Assembly: GCA_045633845.1 (NCBI GenBank)
Contig: JAZQZC010000043.1
Span: forward strand, 1-5,488
Length of the DNA: 5,488 bases
From: RGIG4708 sp045633845
GTDB taxonomy: Bacteria; Bacillota; Clostridia; UMGS1810
Direction of reading: 5' to 3'
The translations under genes were made by a program, and so were the position numbers. The first letter of the stretch is position 1. Each line of letters begins with the position of its first letter. Positions 1-3,358 of this stretch are shown here, piece after piece. The notes below the pieces were generated by a model that had not been told where the DNA came from, did no database searches, and worked only from the letters and a program-made list of their open reading frames with translations.

Positions 1-1
1 T

Positions 2-160
2 GCTAAATACGGCGAGGCTGTTGCAGATGGATTTACCAAGCTTGAATCCGGCACAACTGCGATTACTGCAAAAGAAAATGCAATCATTGAGGTTGTAGAA
101 GTCGGTGCGGGTTCGACTGTTGTTGCTGCAGGATATGCACACGCAAACACCAAAGCATAA
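2..160 (+). CDS. C-terminal fragment of a phage capsid-region protein
   Basis: The window opens inside a gene: the frame starting at base 2 is open and ends at TAA 158-160, leaving 52 C-terminal residues. The tail is small-residue rich (Ala, Gly, Thr, Val), with a run ending in IIEVVEVGAGSTVVAAGYA that looks like beta strands. Its place directly upstream of the head-tail connector is where such modules carry the major capsid protein or a small head decoration/fibre protein. The fragment has no motif that separates these options, so the product is left open. It ends 15 bases before the next start, so the two are likely co-transcribed. That it is a real coding end is fairly sure; its identity is inferred from position only. 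Confidence 0.7.
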   Translation, partial: AKYGEAVADGFTKLESGTTAITAKENAIIEVVEVGAGSTVVAAGYAHANTKA

Positions 161-175
161 ATGAGGTGAGCTATT

Positions 176-526
176 ATGTACGCTGATTCAGATTACTACA
201 GCAAACACTATTATGATGTAACTTGCGAGCCGGCAATTCCGGCTCAAGAGCAATTTGTGTATCTTCGCCATGCCGATGCAATGCTGAATTCATTTTTTGC
301 TATTAACAAGCCGTCAGAACCATACCCGGAAGAGGTTAAACTTGCGTGCTGCGCAATTGCAGACATTATATACATAGATGGTCAGACTGACGGAATTGCA
401 AGCGAAAATACAGACGGCTATTCTGTATCTTATGATAAAAATAGCAAGAGCACAAAGCAAAAAGCATATGAAGCGGCAGCAATGTATCTGGCAGATACAG
501 GGCTTTTGTACAGGGGGATTGGCTGA
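176..526 (+). CDS. Head-tail connector (adaptor) protein
   Basis: This 116-residue protein resembles the gp6/gp15-like adaptors (HK97 gp6, SPP1 gp15, YqbG/DUF3199 group), which form a ring under the portal and open the neck. Visible family traits are the acidic-aromatic start YADSDYY (2-8), a predicted helix around residues 27-43 (YLRHADAML), a second helix at 51-66 (PEEVKLACCAIADIIY), the turn SENTDGYSVSY (76-86), and a C-terminal helix (96-109). The ATG is preceded by GAGGTG (163-168), 7 bases upstream. The length fits the family. Its stop overlaps the next start by one base (TGATG). Function is inferred from the fold pattern and from the order capsid, adaptor, closure; I have no alignment to back it. 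Confidence 0.8.
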   Translation: MYADSDYYSKHYYDVTCEPAIPAQEQFVYLRHADAMLNSFFAINKPSEPYPEEVKLACCAIADIIYIDGQTDGIASENTDGYSVSYDKNSKSTKQKAYEAAAMYLADTGLLYRGIG

Positions 527-837
527 TGGTTATAAATAAAGTTGTTACTTTGTTTCATAATTTTGAAGATGATGGATACAAATTCGCTTTTTCTCTACCT
601 GCGAGTGTTCATTTTGTTCACGGCAAAACCCCTACGGTCAGCGGTATTGACATTCACAACAAAGCCACAATCAGAATATTTACAAGCAAGCAGCTTGAAA
701 TATCTGAGGGTGACTATATTATGATTGGCAAGCATGATGAACTGTACAAGGATGATGCCTTGATAGTATCATCATACATCGACAACCGAAGAGGCTCACC
801 GAGGATGCATCACTGGAGGATTGATTGCAATGAGTAA
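526..837 (+). CDS. Putative head-closure protein, Minor_capsid_1-like
   Basis: This is a 103-residue protein. In siphophages the second gene after capsid/adaptor makes the head-closure (stopper) ring that seals the DNA-filled head and docks the tail. The sequence looks all-beta: VTLFHNF (7-13), SVHFVHG (27-33), GIDIHNKATIRIF (40-52), EGDYIMIGKHDE (61-72), and the end segment DNRRGSPRMHHWRI (86-99), a pattern typical of the A118-type minor capsid proteins (Minor_capsid_1 group). The start has AGGGGGAT (512-519) upstream and overlaps the preceding stop by one base, so translation is probably coupled. The name 'minor capsid' comes from family annotation; the stopper role is inferred from position and size. 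Confidence 0.72.
   Translation: MVINKVVTLFHNFEDDGYKFAFSLPASVHFVHGKTPTVSGIDIHNKATIRIFTSKQLEISEGDYIMIGKHDELYKDDALIVSSYIDNRRGSPRMHHWRIDCNE
815..820 (+). promoter_or_regulatory. Ribosome binding site that fixes the start at 830
   Basis: GGAGGA lies 9 bases before ATG 830 but directly abuts the in-frame TTG at 821. Only the ATG has workable spacing, so the TTG at 821 is not used as the start. Confidence 0.8.
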
Positions 838-1177
838 AAATGTCGGCGTAAAGCTCACTATGAACAGTTCAAAACAAATAATGTCGGAGCGGGGCTTGGG
901 TGGCCGCACTCAAAAAATTCTTGACAATGAGGTTATGAGGGTAATGGAGCCATATATGCAGTTTGATACACATACAATGATAGACTCGATGCAGACAGGT
1001 ACTCAACCGGGAAGCGGCGAGGTTGTTGTTGAAACGCCGTATGCTCATATGAGGCTTCACAGCGGACCTACAAAAGGCCTACGTGGGCCCCAATATTTTG
1101 AGCGAATGAAGGCCGACCACAAGGACAACCTGCTCCGCATTGCAGCCAATGCTGCGGGAGGTGAAGCAAAGCAATGA
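830..1177 (+). CDS. Neck protein, Minor_capsid_2 / HK97 gp10-like
   Basis: This 115-residue protein belongs to the group annotated as Minor_capsid_2, distantly like HK97 gp10, and acts at the head-tail junction. Recognisable landmarks in order are RGLGGRTQKILD (21-32), EPYMQF (40-45, in the usual 'PY.P' position), S53 before a loop rich in Gly/Thr, the beta segment EVVVETPYAHMRLHSG (64-79), and RGPQYFERMKADHKDNLL (85-102), where family members carry an RG..WF-type motif followed by a helix. Here the usual Trp is a Tyr (Y89). The gene overlaps the upstream stop by 8 bases and the next start by 4 (ATGA), consistent with stoichiometric, coupled expression. The family call is fairly sure; the exact neck role is inferred. 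Confidence 0.78.
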   Translation: MSKNVGVKLTMNSSKQIMSERGLGGRTQKILDNEVMRVMEPYMQFDTHTMIDSMQTGTQPGSGEVVVETPYAHMRLHSGPTKGLRGPQYFERMKADHKDNLLRIAANAAGGEAKQ

Positions 1178-1590
1178 TAATTGATGTACTCAAAGAGTAT
1201 TTTGAAACAAAATGTCCGCTTGTAAGCGGCAAAAAGCTTACAGTGGATTGTCTTGGCGAAAAAGCTCAGTCATGTACAATTGAGCCTGTACCATCACCGC
1301 GCACAATCCAAAAGTATATGGATGGCGGTGAGCTGAGGCAATATGTGTTTGTATTTGCAACAAGAGAGTATTTTGACAAGGATATGATTGAGCGGCTTGA
1401 ATCAGCGGCATTTTATGAAAAATTTGCCGAGTGGATAGATGCTCAAAACGAAAGCAATACCTTGCCGGCTCTTGACGGCGGCAAAACAAGCATAAGATTT
1501 GAAGTCTTATCTTCGGGATATCTTTATGATGTTACAGGTAACAAGGCGAGATATCAGATACAGTTAAGACTTATTTATGAAAGAGAATAA
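1174..1590 (+). CDS. Tail terminator / Minor_capsid_3-like protein
   Basis: This 138-residue protein sits in the slot of Minor_capsid_3 and tail-terminator (tail completion) proteins, which cap the tail tube and join it to the head. The sequence shows an N-terminal helix (IDVLKEYFE, 3-11), the strand CTIEPVPSP (34-42), the conserved-looking QYVFVFATREYFDKD (56-70), a helix with FYEKFAEWIDAQN (80-92) followed by LPAL (97-100), and a final beta strand YQIQLRLIYE (127-136). This alpha/beta layout with a long strand at the end matches tail terminators. The start overlaps the preceding stop as ATGA; GGGAGGTG (1156-1163) lies a little far upstream (about 12 bases from GGAGG), so coupling may assist. 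Role is inferred from order and layout. Confidence 0.75.
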   Translation: MIIDVLKEYFETKCPLVSGKKLTVDCLGEKAQSCTIEPVPSPRTIQKYMDGGELRQYVFVFATREYFDKDMIERLESAAFYEKFAEWIDAQNESNTLPALDGGKTSIRFEVLSSGYLYDVTGNKARYQIQLRLIYERE

Positions 1591-1605
1591 AAGGAGGTAT
1601 ATACA

Positions 1606-2100
1606 ATGAGCTTTGTTAAAAGAAGTGACAAAAAAGCCTTTTTCGGGGTTGTAGTTGACGAAACAACAACCTTTCATCGTATGAAAGGCTTTACGGAAAT
1701 ATCCACAAGCAAAAATGCTCAGGAATATTCCCGAAAATATGTGGATATGGACCACGAGGAAACTGATGTAATCGGTTTTGCGGAGTCTATATCCATTGCG
1801 TTTGACCAGCATACCGATAATGCTTGCCACAATGACATTGTGGAAATCTTTGACCGTGAAAAAACAGGTACAGCTGCAGTAAGAGAAATTGTGGTTGTAG
1901 ACTTTACACAGCCTGTGGAAGGTCAAGAAGGTTACTACAAAGCACGTAAGCGCAGCTATTCGGTCATTCCTTCGGATGAGGGCTCTGATACCGATAAATA
2001 CGGCTACAGTGCCACCCTCAAGGTTAAGGGCGATATGATAGAAGGTACTGCTACTACCAAGGATGAATGGCAGACTGCAGAGTTTACCGAAAACGAATAA
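1606..2100 (+). CDS. Major tail tube protein
   Basis: This 164-residue protein is the likely major tail protein, which stacks in rings to form the tail tube. It follows the tail terminator directly and precedes the chaperone/tape measure genes, the standard position. The sequence is mostly beta with stretches such as KAFFGVVVDE (10-19), MKGFTEISTSKNAQEYSRKY (26-45), DVIGFAESISIAFDQH (54-69), a helical DIVEIFDREKTG (77-88), REIVVVDF (93-100), and YGYSATLKVKGDMIEGTAT (132-150). It has no added Ig-like domain at the C-terminus; the length is near the lower end for this class. AAGGAGGT at 1591-1598 with 7-base spacing is among the strongest ribosome sites here, fitting the high copy need. It is followed by a structured intergenic region that may limit read-through. 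Confidence 0.85.
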   Translation: MSFVKRSDKKAFFGVVVDETTTFHRMKGFTEISTSKNAQEYSRKYVDMDHEETDVIGFAESISIAFDQHTDNACHNDIVEIFDREKTGTAAVREIVVVDFTQPVEGQEGYYKARKRSYSVIPSDEGSDTDKYGYSATLKVKGDMIEGTATTKDEWQTAEFTENE

Positions 2101-2117
2101 AAAATTAAATTAAAATC

Positions 2118-2171
2118 ATATAGGATGTATGTTAATTTGCTTTGCTCACACCAACAACATACATCCTATGT
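2118..2171 (+). repeat. Long inverted repeat (hairpin A) after the tail tube gene
   Basis: ATAGGATGTATGTT (2120-2133) and AACATACATCCTAT (2156-2169) are perfect 14-base inverted copies separated by a 22-base loop. A T-G wobble (2119/2170) and an A-T pair (2118/2171) extend the stem to 16. In RNA this would be a stable hairpin starting 17 bases after the tail tube stop codon. It may protect the 3' end of the tail tube message or pause polymerase. Its 3' arm overlaps a second hairpin (2153-2175), so both cannot form in one molecule. Confidence 0.8.
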
Positions 2172-2180
2172 TGTTATTTT
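2153..2180 (+). terminator. Terminator-like hairpin B with short T-rich tail
   Basis: AACAACATA (2153-2161) and TATGTTGTT (2167-2175) form a perfect 9-base stem with a 5-base loop, followed by ATTTT (2176-2180). The shape is that of an intrinsic terminator, but the stem is AT-rich and the T run is only four bases, so termination would be partial at best. It ends immediately before the ribosome site of the next gene (GGAGG, 2181-2185). Partial termination or translational damping after the highly expressed tail tube gene would make sense; this is inference from structure. Confidence 0.5.
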
Positions 2181-2185
2181 GGAGG
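2181..2185 (+). promoter_or_regulatory. Ribosome binding site that fixes the start at 2192
   Basis: GGAGG lies 6 bases before ATG 2192. The same frame is open back to an ATG at 2129, but that codon has no Shine-Dalgarno and lies inside the stem of hairpin A, so 2192 is chosen. Confidence 0.85.
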
Positions 2186-2191
2186 TTAATT

Positions 2192-2545
2192 ATGAAAAAA
2201 TTTGAATTTCAGAAAAATACATTTGAAACAGAAATATGCGGCGTAACACTTGCTGCAGATGTAACCAAAGCAGAAATAGAAATAAGCAGGGCTCAAAAAA
2301 ACCTTGTATCGTTTGCCAAAAAAATTACTGCCGGCGAAGCAACCGAAAATGAAATTGCCGATAAAATTACGAAAACGTGCCAGAGCATTAACAAAGCCTT
2401 TGGCAAAGGAACTGCCGAAAAGATATTTGCAGGCCGCACGGTATCTCTTCACGACTGTATGGATGTTGTGTTTTATATAGTTGCCGCTATGAACCAATTT
2501 GAAAATAGCAAACGGAATTTGTATAGGTCATTCGGCAAAAAATGA
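2192..2545 (+). CDS. Putative tail assembly chaperone (first, short gene)
   Basis: This 117-residue protein lies between the tail tube gene and Gp15, the place of the tail assembly chaperone (lambda gpG-like role), which binds the tape measure protein before tube polymerisation. It looks largely helical: helix around 25-47 (TKAEIEISRAQKNLVSFAKK), helix 52-69, then FGKGTAEKIFAGR (70-82) and a helix HDCMDVVFYIVAAMNQF (87-103). The segment 'FGKGTAEKIFAGR' is a feature I associate with small pre-Gp15 proteins of Firmicutes phages (a DUF6673-type group, from memory). The stop overlaps the Gp15 start as ATGA, and the last sense codons are AAA AAA, giving a possible slip site. The chaperone role is from position, not from homology I can demonstrate. 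Confidence 0.68.
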   Translation: MKKFEFQKNTFETEICGVTLAADVTKAEIEISRAQKNLVSFAKKITAGEATENEIADKITKTCQSINKAFGKGTAEKIFAGRTVSLHDCMDVVFYIVAAMNQFENSKRNLYRSFGKK

Positions 2546-3126
2546 AAATAATATATGACGAATTGCCGTGCAGCATACAAATTGACGGCTATGATTACCC
2601 GGTAAATACAGATTTTCGCATATGGGTAAAATTTGAAGAAATATTCAAAGACAAGGAAATTGCCACAGCCGAGATGTTAACCGATGCAATTATGCTGTGT
2701 TACCCGGCGGGGATTTTGCCTCCTACTGCACTCGATGCGGTTCGGGGATTATTTGAATTTTACAGGTGCGGAGACTATGACAGCGAATCTGATAAAAAAG
2801 ATGATGAAAATAAACCGCACAAAAAAGAAAAAAACATATACGACTATTATCACGATGCGGATTATCTCTATGCAGCATTTATGGAGCAATATGGCATTGA
2901 CCTTGCGGATGAGCAGCTCCATTGGTGGAAATTCAGAGCTTTATTCCTTGGACTTTCTTCAAACACAAAGCTGAAGGAAATTATGGGTATAAGAGCTATG
3001 AACACAAGTGAGATATCGGACAAAAAGCTTAAGGAGCATTACAAAAAGCTTCAAAGGGTTTATGCTCTGCCCGATATGAGAAGCGAGGAAGAAAAAGAAA
3101 ATGATATTGCAAGCATGCTTTGGTAA
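2542..3126 (+). CDS. Bacteriophage Gp15 family protein
   Basis: This 194-residue protein is recognisable as the Gp15 family (named from Listeria phage A118), found just before the tape measure gene and probably the second tail assembly chaperone. Landmarks: an N-terminal strand region with IQIDGYDYPVNTDFRIW (12-28), a helix with FEEIFKD (31-37), YPAGILPP (54-61), ALDAVRGLFEFYRCG (63-77), a charged Asp/Lys linker (78-98), then the hallmark block YDYYHDADYLYAAFMEQYG (100-118) with LHWWKFRALFLGL (126-138) and IMGIR (147-151). The C-terminus is a charged helix rich in Lys/Glu. Only a weak AGGT (2525-2528) lies 13 bases upstream, so expression probably relies on coupling to, or frameshifting from, the preceding gene. 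The family call is strong; its molecular function is not established by the sequence. Confidence 0.88.
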   Translation: MKIIYDELPCSIQIDGYDYPVNTDFRIWVKFEEIFKDKEIATAEMLTDAIMLCYPAGILPPTALDAVRGLFEFYRCGDYDSESDKKDDENKPHKKEKNIYDYYHDADYLYAAFMEQYGIDLADEQLHWWKFRALFLGLSSNTKLKEIMGIRAMNTSEISDKKLKEHYKKLQRVYALPDMRSEEEKENDIASMLW

Positions 3127-3133
3127 GGAGGTG
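3125..3133 (+). promoter_or_regulatory. Ribosome binding site supporting the TTG start at 3141
   Basis: AAGGAGGTG overlaps the Gp15 stop codon (TAA 3124-3126) and its GGAGG core lies 9 bases before TTG 3141. The nearby ATG at 3145 is in another frame that closes after 16 codons, so the TTG is the supported start. Confidence 0.8.
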
Positions 3134-3140
3134 TTTGCAT

Positions 3141-3296
3141 TTGAATGAAAATACTGTTAAAACAAGAGTTAAATGTCCGTTTTGCGGGTATTTAATGCCT
3201 GTTTTATACAACAAAAGTGCCTTTTGCAAAGGTGTATTTGTAAAATGCAAAGGAAGGCACTGCAAAAAAGAATTTGAAATCAAAATAAGCAAGTAG
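3141..3296 (+). CDS. Small cysteine-rich, zinc-ribbon-like protein
   Basis: A 51-residue protein begins at TTG 3141 and ends at TAG 3294-3296. It carries CPFCG (12-16), a lone C29, and C36 and C41 spaced by four residues (CKGRHC), followed by a basic strand KKEFEIKISK. CxxC plus Cx4C is the pattern of a structural zinc ribbon; the overall look recalls Com-like or cysteine-rich KTR-type small proteins, but I cannot assign a family. It is lysine-rich and could bind nucleic acid. It sits between Gp15 and the tape measure gene, 14 bases after the former and 49 before the latter, with a strong ribosome site. The conserved cysteines and strong ribosome site argue it is real; its role is unknown. 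It could be a regulator or a tail assembly accessory. Confidence 0.72.
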   Translation: MNENTVKTRVKCPFCGYLMPVLYNKSAFCKGVFVKCKGRHCKKEFEIKISK

Positions 3297-3299
3297 AGC

Positions 3300-3358
3300 C
3301 ATTATGTGCCGATGCATTTTCACATATACAAAGGGGTGAATTTGGTTGGCACATTATG
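3300..3358 (+). repeat. Imperfect inverted repeat over the tape measure start
   Basis: CATTATGTGCC (3300-3310) and GGCACATTATG (3348-3358) pair at 10 of 11 positions (one T-T mismatch at 3303/3355). The last base of the TTG start (3348) is in the stem, and 3346-3347 can add an A-T and a G-T pair with 3312 and 3311. The ribosome site (3331-3338) would lie in the 37-base loop. It may hinder initiation, or be chance; the loop is large. Confidence 0.5.
3331..3338 (+). promoter_or_regulatory. Ribosome binding site supporting the TTG start at 3346
   Basis: AAGGGGTG ends with its G run 9 bases before TTG 3346. The frame is closed by TGA at 3337-3339, so apart from an ATT at 3340 the TTG is the only start candidate before the conserved-looking N-terminus AHYDGSIKFDT. 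The next in-frame ATG is at 3601, far inside the protein. Confidence 0.8.

Noticed and set aside
821..829. TTG at 821 as the start of the Minor_capsid_2-like gene
   Set aside because: The ribosome site at 815-820 directly abuts it; ATG 830 has the proper 9-base spacing.
1564..1926. 120-codon minus-strand open frame opposite the tail tube gene
   Set aside because: Low-complexity Phe/Tyr/Cys-rich product, overlapping a well supported gene; an antisense shadow.
2134..2165. Possible promoter in the loop and 3' arm of hairpin A (TTGCTT region)
   Set aside because: No convincing -10 at proper spacing; structural modules of this kind are normally read from one late promoter upstream.
2129..2191. 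21-residue N-terminal extension of the chaperone from ATG 2129
   Set aside because: No ribosome site for this ATG, which sits in the stem of hairpin A, while ATG 2192 has GGAGG at ideal spacing.
2296..2302. Canonical -1 slip heptamer A AAA AAC inside the chaperone gene
   Set aside because: The -1 frame entered here hits TGA after 16 codons, producing a truncated protein with no link to Gp15; more likely a by-product of AT-rich coding.
2684..2974. 96-codon + strand frame inside Gp15
   Set aside because: It overlaps a recognised Gp15 gene in another frame, has no ribosome site, and its product is low-complexity.
3020..3051. Direct repeat ACAAAAAGCTT at 3020-3030 and 3041-3051
   Set aside because: It is in frame, 21 bases apart, and encodes two turns of a Lys-Leu heptad helix in Gp15; coding explains it.
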